From positions 124,001 to 188,000 of the forward strand of contig JAGONT010000001.1 of the NCBI GenBank assembly GCA_017992885.1: 64,000 nucleotides of DNA, written 5' to 3'. Within the stretch, counting starts at the first letter, position 1, and the number at the start of each line of letters is the position of its first letter. Shown here in pieces: positions 1 through 8,897 of the stretch. The translations under genes were made by a program, and so were the position numbers. Below the pieces are notes generated by a model. That model made no database searches. It worked only from the letters and a program-made list of their open reading frames with translations, and was not told the DNA's origin. Origin of the DNA: Alphaproteobacteria bacterium (GTDB taxonomy: Bacteria; Pseudomonadota; Alphaproteobacteria; UBA9655).

Positions 1-137
1 AGAATTTTAGGTAAGGTTGTTTTTGCCTGCTGAACACCTTGTTTATCTTCTTTAGTGAGAAAATACCGAGTCAGGAAGGCAACTCCCATGGCTAAGGCAA
101 GAGCTAAAATTAACCCTATAATATCCCTAACCCTCAT
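1..137 (-). CDS. cpaB: Tad/Flp pilus assembly protein CpaB, N-terminal part (cut by window edge)
   Basis: The first 45 codons can be read on the minus strand from ATG at 137 and run off the window. They begin MRVRDIIGLILALALAMG and continue into a charged stretch after a single membrane segment (residues about 6-26). This is the usual start of CpaB/RcpC, the periplasmic protein of Tad pilus secretion that interacts with the outer-membrane secretin. It lies 18 bases behind cpaA on the same strand, the standard Tad order. The SAF domain that would confirm it is outside the window, so the call rests on the N-terminal anchor plus position. Confidence 0.75.
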   Translation of the reverse strand, partial: MRVRDIIGLILALALAMGVAFLTRYFLTKEDKQGVQQAKTTLPKI

Positions 138-155
138 CTCGTTCTTTCTCCTCTA

Positions 156-710
156 TTAAATCGTTGAATGTAAAAACATTATAATAATAGCACCTATGGC
201 AATTGCAACACCATAAGGAATCATCCGAGCCTCAATATTCTCGCGGGTCCCGCCTTCTGGACCTCTTCCACTGCCCCACCAAACATACTGTAAAATGGGC
301 AAACGTCTTTCTGCCTTTTGAATTTGCATCCACACCCAGTCAGAAGATTTTGCCATGTAATATTTTAGAAACAAATAAACAAGTGCTAGCAAAGCACCAG
401 CTGTGGTGATAAAGAATAAAAGTTGGATAACACCGGGAAATCCAACCCAAAGAGAAGCTACTGCTATATATTTTGCATCTCCTCCTCCGATAATTTTAAG
501 GATAAAAAGTGCGAACCCTAAACTTAATACAATGCCAAAAACAACAAGCGAATTTACAAGATCATCAGGACTTAAGCTAAAGGGAGCGAAGAAGCCATAA
601 AGAATTAATAATGCTGCCAAAAAAAGATTCGGTATACGATAAAAACTAAAGTCATACACTGCAATAAGCACATGAATAAGAACATATATAATAAGAATGA
701 ACCCACTCAT
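156..710 (-). CDS. cpaA: Prepilin peptidase CpaA/TadV (A24 family)
   Basis: A 184 aa integral membrane protein. Family A24 aspartic peptidases cleave the leader of Flp prepilins at the inner membrane. Both catalytic aspartates are visible: the first in AVYDFSFYRIPN shortly after TM1, the second in the GGGDAKYIA motif (GxGD type). About five further hydrophobic segments follow. An upstream ATG at 746 would add 12 residues overlapping tadD. I chose the ATG at 710 because it gives the normal hydrophobic N-terminus and sits 4 bases after the tadD stop, although its AGGGAG lies very close to the start. It is cotranscribed with tadD and cpaB. Confidence 0.9.
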   Translation of the reverse strand: MSGFILIIYVLIHVLIAVYDFSFYRIPNLFLAALLILYGFFAPFSLSPDDLVNSLVVFGIVLSLGFALFILKIIGGGDAKYIAVASLWVGFPGVIQLLFFITTAGALLALVYLFLKYYMAKSSDWVWMQIQKAERRLPILQYVWWGSGRGPEGGTRENIEARMIPYGVAIAIGAIIIMFLHSTI

Positions 711-714
711 CTCC

Positions 715-1527
715 CTAGCGCCCTTCTTGCCATTTACGACCTGCATCTAAAGGCATCGTGTTATTTTTAGGAATGATCCCCGTCACATCTTGTGTTTTTT
801 TGATAGCCTCAAAATAACCAATATTATTCATAATCATATCATCTGAAAGGTCAGTTCTTCCTATCTTCTTTGCCATCTTAATATCCCCTAAAAGACCATA
901 AGCAAGAGACAGATTTTGCCGAACACGTGGTGTTGCATTCGGTGAACGTGCCAATCTTTCTAAAATGCGAACAGCTTCATGTACGTTCCCACTAAGGGCC
1001 AGAGAAAGAGCCAGATTGCTTTCATATGAAATATTTGTTGGGTCAAGTTCAAGGGCTGCACGATAATTGGCTTCTGCCGCTTTATGATCATTTAATAAAT
1101 CAAGAGCAATGCCATATCCATTAAAAGCCTTAGCGTTTTGCGAACATAATTTAAGCGCCCGTTCAAATGAATTAATGGCATTTTCTGGCTGATCCATAAT
1201 CAGATAAACAATCCCCAATCCAGTATAGGCAGGTGACGAATTGGGAAATAAAGCAATCGCTTTTTCAAAGGTTATTTTTGCTTCTGCAACAGCATTCGCA
1301 TCTATAAGTGCCATTCCAAGCCCTATATAGGCTTTTTCACAATTGGGATATTGTTTAATGATATCTCTATAATCATGAATAGCTTGCGCAACATCTCCGC
1401 GTTTGCGAGCTATTTCTGCTACTTGAAGATTCGGATGATCTTCATAAGGAGGCGTCGCAAAGTCAGTAGCACAAGCTGACAAAAGAACACCAGTCCCCAA
1501 TACACCCCACGGTATCCAAAATTTCAT
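715..1527 (-). CDS. tadD: TPR lipoprotein, TadD-like Tad pilus assembly protein
   Basis: A 270 aa lipoprotein. The signal sequence ends in the lipobox LLSAC (Cys at about 19). At least four tetratricopeptide repeats follow (residues about 35-210), with repeated signatures such as AYIGLGMALIDANAVAEA and AYTGLGIVYLIMDQPENA. TadD-type TPR lipoproteins are pilotin-like helpers of the Tad secretin. Position directly upstream of cpaA and cpaB supports that role over that of a generic TPR protein. It is probably the first gene of this transcript's visible part: a divergent gene lies beyond 1742. Confidence 0.82.
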   Translation of the reverse strand: MKFWIPWGVLGTGVLLSACATDFATPPYEDHPNLQVAEIARKRGDVAQAIHDYRDIIKQYPNCEKAYIGLGMALIDANAVAEAKITFEKAIALFPNSSPAYTGLGIVYLIMDQPENAINSFERALKLCSQNAKAFNGYGIALDLLNDHKAAEANYRAALELDPTNISYESNLALSLALSGNVHEAVRILERLARSPNATPRVRQNLSLAYGLLGDIKMAKKIGRTDLSDDMIMNNIGYFEAIKKTQDVTGIIPKNNTMPLDAGRKWQEGR

Positions 1528-1741
1528 CCCTACGATTCCCTGACAAGCAATTATTTATTATTCTAAAACTAGAAAGCTACCAATATTTTTTCCAAAAAGC
1601 ATAAAATTTTTTTGAATCTTCTTGTTTTTGTCCCTACTGTTGCAAAACAACAACAATTTTATTTTATTTCTAAGTTTAACCTGGACTTCTTCCTCCATTC
1701 ATGAGAGATACAAAAATGGAATTTACGCACTTCTACACCCT

Positions 1742-2932
1742 ATGACTCGGACGCCCCACCATCTTCCCATCCCTTTAAGCATTTGGGCACTGGGCAGTGT
1801 TTCTTTTTTCATGAAAATTTCCTCAGTCATTATTTTTAGTCTCACCCCTTTGTTTGTAACTCAAGTTTTAGGGGCAAGCACGATCGTTTTAGGATTACTC
1901 GAAAGCTTTGTTGAGGCCATCACCCTTTTCAGCCGCCTTTTTTCAGGAATTTTAAGTGACTACCTTCACAAAAGGAAGGCCATTATTGTGAGTGGTTATA
2001 TCTTAGCCCTTATATCGCGTCCTATTCTAGCGCTTGCAACAAGCCTAGGAGGAGTGTTTTTAGGAAGAGCTTTTGACCGCATTGGCAATGGTTTGGAAGC
2101 TACTCCTCGCGATGCACTTGTAGGAGACCTTGCTCCTCCAGTCATTAAAGGCGCTTGTTACGGTCTTAGAGAATCTTTATCACGTGCGGGAGCTTTTTCA
2201 GGATCACTTTTGGCCATGGCGCTTTTATGGTTTACACAAAACAACTATTCACTCGTCTTTTGGTTAGGATCTATCCCAACAATCATCGCTCTGCTGATTC
2301 TTATTAGCTTTGTTAAAGATCCTATCAGTGACAAGTTTCAACATAAAAAGGTAAAAAAAAAATTAACCTTTAAAGATTTTTCACAGCTACCTCTGGTTTT
2401 TTGGATGACTCTTACGTTAAGTGGCCTTTTTATGCTTTCCAACTTTTCAGGAGCATTTTTAATACTACGAGCCGAGCAAATGGGCCTTGATATTCATTTT
2501 ATTCCTCTCGTTATGGTTATACAAAATATGGCCACAGCGGCCACAGCTTATCCTGTGGGTTATCTTTCAGATAAAATGGGAAGACGCTCGATGATGGCTT
2601 TAGGAATCTTACTCGTCATTATCTCAAATTTTTTTCTCGCTTCAGAAGGATCCATCTATGTTGTTTTGGGAGGAGTCCTCCTTTGGGGAACCGAAATGGG
2701 AATTACCCAAAGCATCTTAGCGATCTTCCTAGCAGATTCCTGTCCTCAAGATTTAAGGGGGACAGGCTTTGGCCTCTTTCACCTCGTTAATGGAGTCTGC
2801 CTCATCATAGCCAATAGCTTATCTGGCTGGGTTTGGAGTGTAGCAGGCCCATCATTTATGTTTTATATGAGTGCAGCCATTGCTGCCTCTTCAGCTTTCG
2901 TACTCCCTTTCATCTACAAAAAGAATTCGTAA
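1742..2932 (+). CDS. Major facilitator superfamily transporter
   Basis: A 396 aa, 12-TM permease of the inner membrane. Loop motifs are typical of MFS: GILSDYLHKRKA after TM2, DRIGNGLEATPRDAL in the central N-half, and GYLSDKMGRRSM in the matching C-half loop. The substrate cannot be read from sequence. The frame is open back to a TTG at 1622, but that extension is not membrane-protein-like at its start, so I begin at the ATG at 1742, just before the first hydrophobic segment. No clear Shine-Dalgarno is present, so the start is uncertain. It stands alone, divergent from the Tad genes. Confidence 0.85.
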   Translation: MTRTPHHLPIPLSIWALGSVSFFMKISSVIIFSLTPLFVTQVLGASTIVLGLLESFVEAITLFSRLFSGILSDYLHKRKAIIVSGYILALISRPILALATSLGGVFLGRAFDRIGNGLEATPRDALVGDLAPPVIKGACYGLRESLSRAGAFSGSLLAMALLWFTQNNYSLVFWLGSIPTIIALLILISFVKDPISDKFQHKKVKKKLTFKDFSQLPLVFWMTLTLSGLFMLSNFSGAFLILRAEQMGLDIHFIPLVMVIQNMATAATAYPVGYLSDKMGRRSMMALGILLVIISNFFLASEGSIYVVLGGVLLWGTEMGITQSILAIFLADSCPQDLRGTGFGLFHLVNGVCLIIANSLSGWVWSVAGPSFMFYMSAAIAASSAFVLPFIYKKNS

Positions 2933-3031
2933 TTTATTAGACACATTTTGCAAAAGATATACCTTGTTCATGAAGATTGAAAATTGTAGGTTATATTCGA
3001 TAATTTAGAAACGGGGAATAGAGATTTAACT

Positions 3032-4552
3032 ATGAGAAAGAAACTATACGCTCTTTCTACTTTCTCTTTACTTAAGAAAAATTTTCTTTTGCTTTTATTT
3101 TTAGTAATGGCAATGATTATTATTGTTCTCAATAAAACTTCAGCGATGGGAGAAAGCAAAGACATCCCTGGCCTTCCGATTGCACGCCTTTCTTTACCAG
3201 CAATTCCTCCCTCTACATACACAGTAAAACCTACGGGCACCCAGGTAGGAGAAAAAGCTACCGAATACCAAAAAATGATCCAGAGCATAGGAGACCAATC
3301 AAATACTATCATTCGATCAACACGTAATCTTTACGAACAAGCTATTGCGACCGTCAATACATATCACCTTATCATCAGTAAGATTGAAGCTAAATTACAA
3401 CTAGGAACAACCCCTGCGAATCCACAGTTGATTGAGCTAGAAGATAAGGCTCTTCAACGGTTAAATAAAATTGAGGAAATGATAGTCCGTATGGATGAGC
3501 TGGCCATAGGTTTTTCCGAAAACTCTGAACAAGTTGAAACTCTCTCCTTTCAAATAGAAGAGGCCCTTCACATTCCAGGGGCTGTTGATGAAGATCATGC
3601 CCATCTTTTTGTTATGTCTGAGGAGCTCAAAAAAGTAAGTCTGGCTATTAATCAAGTGACATCTATTTTGACAGCTAATGCGACAAGACAAAAAGAATGG
3701 CTTAATGCAGAACGTATTCGTTTTGCAACTCTTTCCTCATCAATCGGCAAGGGGAAAAACCGAATCCTTTGCATAGAAAAAGCTTCTGCCTACCCTCTCC
3801 CTATTGCTCCCTTCGAAGTCAAACCACAGGCCAAAATGCCCCTCTCCTTTTCTCATCATCCAACCCAAGGTGTTCACAATACACACCTTCAAAAGGATGA
3901 GTACCTTAAGCCACAATTTCAGGAAAGTAATAGTCTCTACAGACAAGCTAAAAATTCAGATGAGCAATCTTCTTATGCATCCATAGAAAATAGCGATGAA
4001 CGTCTTGAGGCACAACTTCATGAAAGCAACCTTCTTGACATACCAGACGAAGAGCCTCTTGAATTAATAAGCTCAGAGCCTTTGCCTCTTGTTCCTCTTC
4101 TCTCTCAAGAGGCAAAAGAAGAGAATCATCTCGTCCTCGCTGAGTCCTCTCCTCAACCACCTCTCCCGCAAATTATTATCCCCTCTCCTCCACCAGTCCA
4201 ACCTCTCTCAGAAGAAGAACCCCTTGAAGCGCTTCCTGAGGTAGAGACAAAAAACTCCGTGGGGCTCCCTTCTTATACCTCCATAGAAAAAGGCAGGTTT
4301 CCTTTAGCCATGTTAGAACCAAGCCAAGAACTGCGGAACCATAAATGGTATATCTTTTCCTCTGCAAAAAGAGGACTTAAAGGTCCTCAAAGTATACTCG
4401 AAATTGTGAGCTTAGAAACAACTCCCCAACGAGGAGAAGAAATTAAGGACCTCCTCATTGAAATGGGGATTAATCCAGCACAAATTCGTGTCATCAATGC
4501 GGTAAGCCCCGAGAACCAAAAGGGACAAATTTACATTTTCTGCAACTCATAA
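3032..4552 (+). CDS. Exported or membrane-anchored coiled-coil protein of unknown function
   Basis: A 506 aa protein not assigned to a family. Residues about 11-35 form a hydrophobic signal or anchor segment preceded by Arg/Lys. Residues 60-220 are predicted from the heptad-like pattern to be helical coiled coil. Residues 260-420 are acidic and proline-rich, with many PLPLVPLL and SPPPV-type stretches. The last 90 residues are compact, ending in a GEEIKDLLIEMGINPAQIRV segment that recalls the helix-strand element of OmpA-like or CpaD-like C-termini. That resemblance is weak and by eye. The proline-rich linker suggests a protein spanning the periplasm. It is a single gene, with the efflux operon convergent downstream. 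Confidence 0.75.
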   Translation: MRKKLYALSTFSLLKKNFLLLLFLVMAMIIIVLNKTSAMGESKDIPGLPIARLSLPAIPPSTYTVKPTGTQVGEKATEYQKMIQSIGDQSNTIIRSTRNLYEQAIATVNTYHLIISKIEAKLQLGTTPANPQLIELEDKALQRLNKIEEMIVRMDELAIGFSENSEQVETLSFQIEEALHIPGAVDEDHAHLFVMSEELKKVSLAINQVTSILTANATRQKEWLNAERIRFATLSSSIGKGKNRILCIEKASAYPLPIAPFEVKPQAKMPLSFSHHPTQGVHNTHLQKDEYLKPQFQESNSLYRQAKNSDEQSSYASIENSDERLEAQLHESNLLDIPDEEPLELISSEPLPLVPLLSQEAKEENHLVLAESSPQPPLPQIIIPSPPPVQPLSEEEPLEALPEVETKNSVGLPSYTSIEKGRFPLAMLEPSQELRNHKWYIFSSAKRGLKGPQSILEIVSLETTPQRGEEIKDLLIEMGINPAQIRVINAVSPENQKGQIYIFCNS

Positions 4553-4671
4553 GCTTTATTTGCTTTTGTAAAGATTTTTTGATTTATGCCACGAAATTGA
4601 TGGTTTTGTGATTGAAGATCTACTTTTTTATAAAATATCCCTCTTCCCCCCTTAAATTTTGTCCCTAGAAC

Positions 4672-7600
4672 CTAATCCTTAGAAGACTTAATTTCCTCAG
4701 CAAGAAAGATATACATGGCGGGAACAACAAATAAGGTAAAGAGTGTCCCAATAGAAATCCCTGAAGCAATAACAAGCCCAATACAATAGCGGCTCACCGC
4801 ACCAGCGCCTGTTGCTGTGATTAAAGGAATAACGCCTAACACCATAGCTGCTGTTGTCATTAAAATAGGACGGAGACGAATGGCAGCAGCTTGTTCAATC
4901 GCTTCTCTTTTGCTTTTGCCTTCCTGTTGAAGATCATTAGCAAATTGGACAATCAGAATGCCGTGTTTACTAATAAGACCGATTAAAGTTACAAGACCGA
5001 CTTCTGTGTAGATATTAAGGCTAGCCCCTCCAATGCCCAGGCAAATAAATATCATGGCCCCACAGATTGACATGGGGACACTGATAAGAACGATAAAAGG
5101 ATCTCGAAAACTTTCAAAAAGGGCGGCAAGGGAAAGATAAATAATAATAATGGCAAAAAAGAAAGTCACCAAAAGAGAACTTCCCTCTTGAATGTATTGC
5201 CTTGAGGCTCCTCCATAATCTATTGAAAATTCGTTGGGAAGATTTGTTTTCGCGATATCTTTCATCACCTCAAGCGCTTCCCCTAAAGTAACGCCAGGAG
5301 CAGGAACACCAGAAATTGTGGCAGACCGAAGCTGTTGAAAATGGTTAATGGATTCGGGAACAACTTTTACTTTGAATTTTGTCACTGTCGACAAAGGGAC
5401 CGAAGATCCATCTGATGTGTTCATGTAGTAGTTTGCAAGTTGCGAATAATTTAGACGCTCACTGTGAATGACTTGAGGAATGACTTGATAAGAACGTCCA
5501 TAAAAATTAAAAAAGTTAACATAACCTTGACTTAAGGCGGCCTGAAGAAGATTGCCTAAATCTGTCATGTTCAAGCCAAGCAAAGCCGCTTTATAGCGGT
5601 CAATCTCAAGAGTTGTTTGCGCCTTATCTATTTTAAGATCAGAATCAAGATAAACAAATTTTCGCGTTTTTGACGCGACATCCATGATAGTTTGCACCAC
5701 TTCATCAAGAATAGCATAGGTTTCCGTTGTTTGAATGACAAATTGCATGGGCAACCCACTCCCAGCTCCGGGAAGAGGAGAGGGCTGAAAAACAGCGGCT
5801 TTAAGTCCTGCGATTTGATTGAGGAGATTTTGTGCTTGAAATTGTAATTGATCTGCGATCTCTGCTCTCTCATCCCAAGGTTTAAGCACCATCCCAGCAA
5901 GACCTAAATTAAGGCCATTGAAACCATCAAATTGAAAAACATGGTCTGTTTCAGGAAAGCTATTATAATCTTTAAAAACTTGCTCTGAATAAAGCTGTGT
6001 TTGCATTAAAGCTGCATTAGGAGCAGCCGTGAGTTGAGAAATGATAATCCCTTGATCTTCTTGAGGGGCTAGCTCAGATTTTGAATTTACATACAAAAAC
6101 CCAATGCTTAAAAGAACAATAACCGCAAACACACCGGTGACAGACAGATAGTTAAGAGAGTCATGTAAAGTTCTCTCATAGCCTTTTTCAAGACGTGAAA
6201 AATGGTGATTGATAAAAGCAGCAAACCGTCCTTCATTGGCAGGTTTTAAAAACTTTGAACACATCATCGGTGAAAGTGTCAGGGCAATAATAGCTGAAAT
6301 CGCAACAGCTCCCGCTAAGGTAAAAGCAAATTCAGTAAAAAGAACACCTGTAAGTCCCCCCATAAAACCAATAGGAACGTAGACGGCAATAAGAACCACT
6401 GAGATAGCAATGATGGGATTGGCGAGTTCACGAGCTCCAAGAATAGCTGCATCGAAAGGTTTCGTTCCCTCTTCAATATGACGATAAACATTTTCAACCA
6501 CAATAATGGCATCATCAACGACCAAACCAATGGAAAGAACAAGAGCTAAAAGGGTCAATAAGTTAATAGAGTACCCCAAAAGAAGCATAATAAAAAAAGC
6601 GCCAATCAGAGACAACGGAATGGCAAAAATAGGAATGATCACGCTTCTGAACGATGCCAAAAAGAGGAAAATAACAACAATAACGATAGCAATAGCTTCC
6701 AATAAAGATTGCTCAACTTCAAGAATAGAGGCATTAACATATTTTGTTGAATCATAAACAATTTTCCCATTTAATCCTTCCGGAAATTGAGCTTGAATTG
6801 CTGGAAATAGCTTTGTAATGTGTCCAACAACAGTAAGAAGATTTGCTGCGGGAGCAACCTGAATTCCAATATAAACCGCTTGTTTTCCATCAAATTTAAC
6901 GGCCGTATCATAATTTTGTGCCCCTAGGGAGACGGTTGCAATGTCTTTGAGCCGCACAATCGTATCATTTTCCGCTTTCACAACAAGGTTACGAAATCCT
7001 TCAATCGTTTCTAAGCCCATATCGGTTGATAAGTTGACAGTTACCATTTGGCCGTCTGTTCGGCCTGCCGCCGCAATAAAGTTATTTGATGTAAGTGCGG
7101 TTGAAACCTGGGCAGGTGTCACGCCTACAGCTGACATCTTCACAGGATCGAGCCAAGCACGCATTGCAAATTGCCGGCTGCCTAAAATTTCCGCAATTTG
7201 CACTCCCTCTACCGCCTGAAGTTTAGGTTGAACAACACGGATTAAGTAGTCTGTAATTTTATTATTGGGAAGAACATCACTATTAAATCCAATATACATC
7301 GCATCGAGAACATCACCGATGGCCACGGTAATGACGGGCAGTTGCGAGGTTTTAGGAAGTTGATTTAAGACAGCGTTCACTTTTGTATTAATTTCAGTAA
7401 GCGCTTTTTGTGTATCGTAGTTAAGACGTAAAGTAGCTTGAATTGTACTAGAATTTTGGTTGCTGATGGAGGTTAAATAATCAATGCCATTGGCTTGAGC
7501 AATGGATTGTTCAAGAGGAGTTGTAATAAAGCTAGCAATAAGCTCAGGGTCGGCTCCTGTAAAAACCGTTGAGACTGTAACAACAGCATTTTGTGTAAAA

Positions 7601-7713
7601 GGAAATTGACGAATCGGCAACAGGCCCAGAGAACGCAACCCTAAAACGAGAATCATCAAACTCACAACGCAAGCGAGCACAGGTCGATGAATATAGAGGT
7701 CCGTAAATTTCAT
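4672..7713 (-). CDS. RND efflux pump inner-membrane transporter (AcrB/MexF type, HAE1 family)
   Basis: A 1013 aa protein with the standard RND layout: TM1 at residues 10-30, a large periplasmic porter domain, TM2-6 at about 335-500, a second periplasmic domain, and TM8-12 at the C-terminus. The proton-relay TM4 motif GLVVDDAIIVVENVYRH, with its two adjacent aspartates, is intact at about residue 400. This is the proton-driven pump of a tripartite efflux system. It is the last gene of an operon with the fusion protein and outer-membrane factor, 9 bases behind the former. Length is normal, and the substrate cannot be predicted. Confidence 0.95.
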   Translation of the reverse strand: MKFTDLYIHRPVLACVVSLMILVLGLRSLGLLPIRQFPFTQNAVVTVSTVFTGADPELIASFITTPLEQSIAQANGIDYLTSISNQNSSTIQATLRLNYDTQKALTEINTKVNAVLNQLPKTSQLPVITVAIGDVLDAMYIGFNSDVLPNNKITDYLIRVVQPKLQAVEGVQIAEILGSRQFAMRAWLDPVKMSAVGVTPAQVSTALTSNNFIAAAGRTDGQMVTVNLSTDMGLETIEGFRNLVVKAENDTIVRLKDIATVSLGAQNYDTAVKFDGKQAVYIGIQVAPAANLLTVVGHITKLFPAIQAQFPEGLNGKIVYDSTKYVNASILEVEQSLLEAIAIVIVVIFLFLASFRSVIIPIFAIPLSLIGAFFIMLLLGYSINLLTLLALVLSIGLVVDDAIIVVENVYRHIEEGTKPFDAAILGARELANPIIAISVVLIAVYVPIGFMGGLTGVLFTEFAFTLAGAVAISAIIALTLSPMMCSKFLKPANEGRFAAFINHHFSRLEKGYERTLHDSLNYLSVTGVFAVIVLLSIGFLYVNSKSELAPQEDQGIIISQLTAAPNAALMQTQLYSEQVFKDYNSFPETDHVFQFDGFNGLNLGLAGMVLKPWDERAEIADQLQFQAQNLLNQIAGLKAAVFQPSPLPGAGSGLPMQFVIQTTETYAILDEVVQTIMDVASKTRKFVYLDSDLKIDKAQTTLEIDRYKAALLGLNMTDLGNLLQAALSQGYVNFFNFYGRSYQVIPQVIHSERLNYSQLANYYMNTSDGSSVPLSTVTKFKVKVVPESINHFQQLRSATISGVPAPGVTLGEALEVMKDIAKTNLPNEFSIDYGGASRQYIQEGSSLLVTFFFAIIIIYLSLAALFESFRDPFIVLISVPMSICGAMIFICLGIGGASLNIYTEVGLVTLIGLISKHGILIVQFANDLQQEGKSKREAIEQAAAIRLRPILMTTAAMVLGVIPLITATGAGAVSRYCIGLVIASGISIGTLFTLFVVPAMYIFLAEEIKSSKD

Positions 7714-7722
7714 CGATATCCC

Positions 7723-8859
7723 TCAGTTTTGATCATTTATAACTTGGGGAGTTGGATTGTTGCTGGGAACAATGGAATTGTTAATGACGACGAGACTGCC
7801 ATTTTTAAGCTTTAATTGACCTGCAGTCACAACTAATTCCCCTTTTTCAATACCAGAAAGAATCTGGGTCTGATCCCCTCGAGTTTCACCAACAGTAACG
7901 AATTTTTGAGTCGCAACATAAATAATGTTTCCACTTTTATCTTTCTCTTTTTCTTTCAGAACATAAACGAGATCGCCATAAGGATTGTAACTAATGACCG
8001 TTTGGGGAAGCGTAAGGTAATCTTGAGCCGCTCCTGTGTTGATGGTGACAACACCATACATGCCCGGAAGCAATTTTTGTTCAGCGTTAGAAAGGGTTCC
8101 TTCCACTTCAACATTTCGTGTGTGTAGATCAACAATAGGATTAATCGTGGTAATTTTCCCCGCAAACGACGCTTGTGAATAGCTATCTGTGGTGAGGAAG
8201 ATGGTTTGATTAAGAGCAATTTTTGCGAGATCTTGCTGAGGAAGATAAAAATCCGCATAAATGGGATCTAAAGACTGAAGGGTCACAATCTTATCTCCGG
8301 GATTTAAGAATTGACCCAAATTAACAGCTGAGATACCAAGATGTCCTTGGAAAGGAGCGCGAATAATTTTTTGCGCAATGAGAGCTTTTTGCCGATCAAC
8401 TTGGGCGATTGCGCTTTTTAAATTTGCTTCATCCATATCAAGTGTGGCCTGGCTTACTCCATGAACGATAAATTGCTCTTTATCTCGTTTATAGGTAATT
8501 TGCGCCAATTCTGCTTGAGCTTCTAAAGCCTTAAGTTGCGCAATCTCAACGTCTGGATTTAATTCAAGAATTAAGTCTCCTTGATTAACAATTTGTCCCG
8601 GCTTAAACCAAATCGTTTTAATAAGTCCTTGAACTTCAGATGTTATATCAACCCCCTTGATAGCTCGGAGAGACGCCGTCGCCGTAAGATGAGGCTGCCA
8701 AGATGAAAGTGTCGCTGTCATGGCTGATACCGCTACAGGGGGCATTGAGTGGGAACTCATATATTTTTTCGTCATGAACGACTCAAAAGCCTTATAGGCA
8801 AAAATACCTCCAAAAAGCAGCCCTGTAAGGATAAGCATGATGATCATGCGTTTTGACAT
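7723..8859 (-). CDS. RND efflux periplasmic adaptor (membrane fusion protein)
   Basis: A 378 aa HlyD/AcrA-family adaptor. The N-terminal anchor is MIIMLILTGLLFGGIFAY. A lipoyl half-motif follows (SEVQGLIKTIWFKPGQIVNQGD), then a short helical hairpin at about 100-160, the second lipoyl half (IRAPFQGHLGISAVNLGQFL), the beta-barrel and the membrane-proximal domain (GIEKGELVVTAGQLKLKNG). I start at the ATG at 8859, which has GGAGAG five bases upstream. The frame is open 24 bases further. It bridges the RND pump and the outer-membrane channel encoded on either side. Confidence 0.94.
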   Translation of the reverse strand: MSKRMIIMLILTGLLFGGIFAYKAFESFMTKKYMSSHSMPPVAVSAMTATLSSWQPHLTATASLRAIKGVDITSEVQGLIKTIWFKPGQIVNQGDLILELNPDVEIAQLKALEAQAELAQITYKRDKEQFIVHGVSQATLDMDEANLKSAIAQVDRQKALIAQKIIRAPFQGHLGISAVNLGQFLNPGDKIVTLQSLDPIYADFYLPQQDLAKIALNQTIFLTTDSYSQASFAGKITTINPIVDLHTRNVEVEGTLSNAEQKLLPGMYGVVTINTGAAQDYLTLPQTVISYNPYGDLVYVLKEKEKDKSGNIIYVATQKFVTVGETRGDQTQILSGIEKGELVVTAGQLKLKNGSLVVINNSIVPSNNPTPQVINDQN

Positions 8860-8897
8860 TATTTCTCTCCGTTCGGTGACCAATTAAGATTTACCAA

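Noticed and set aside
1622-1741. N-terminal extension of the MFS transporter from TTG at 1622
   Set aside because: The added 40 residues are not expected before TM1 and there is no ribosome site; the ATG at 1742 gives a normal N-terminus.
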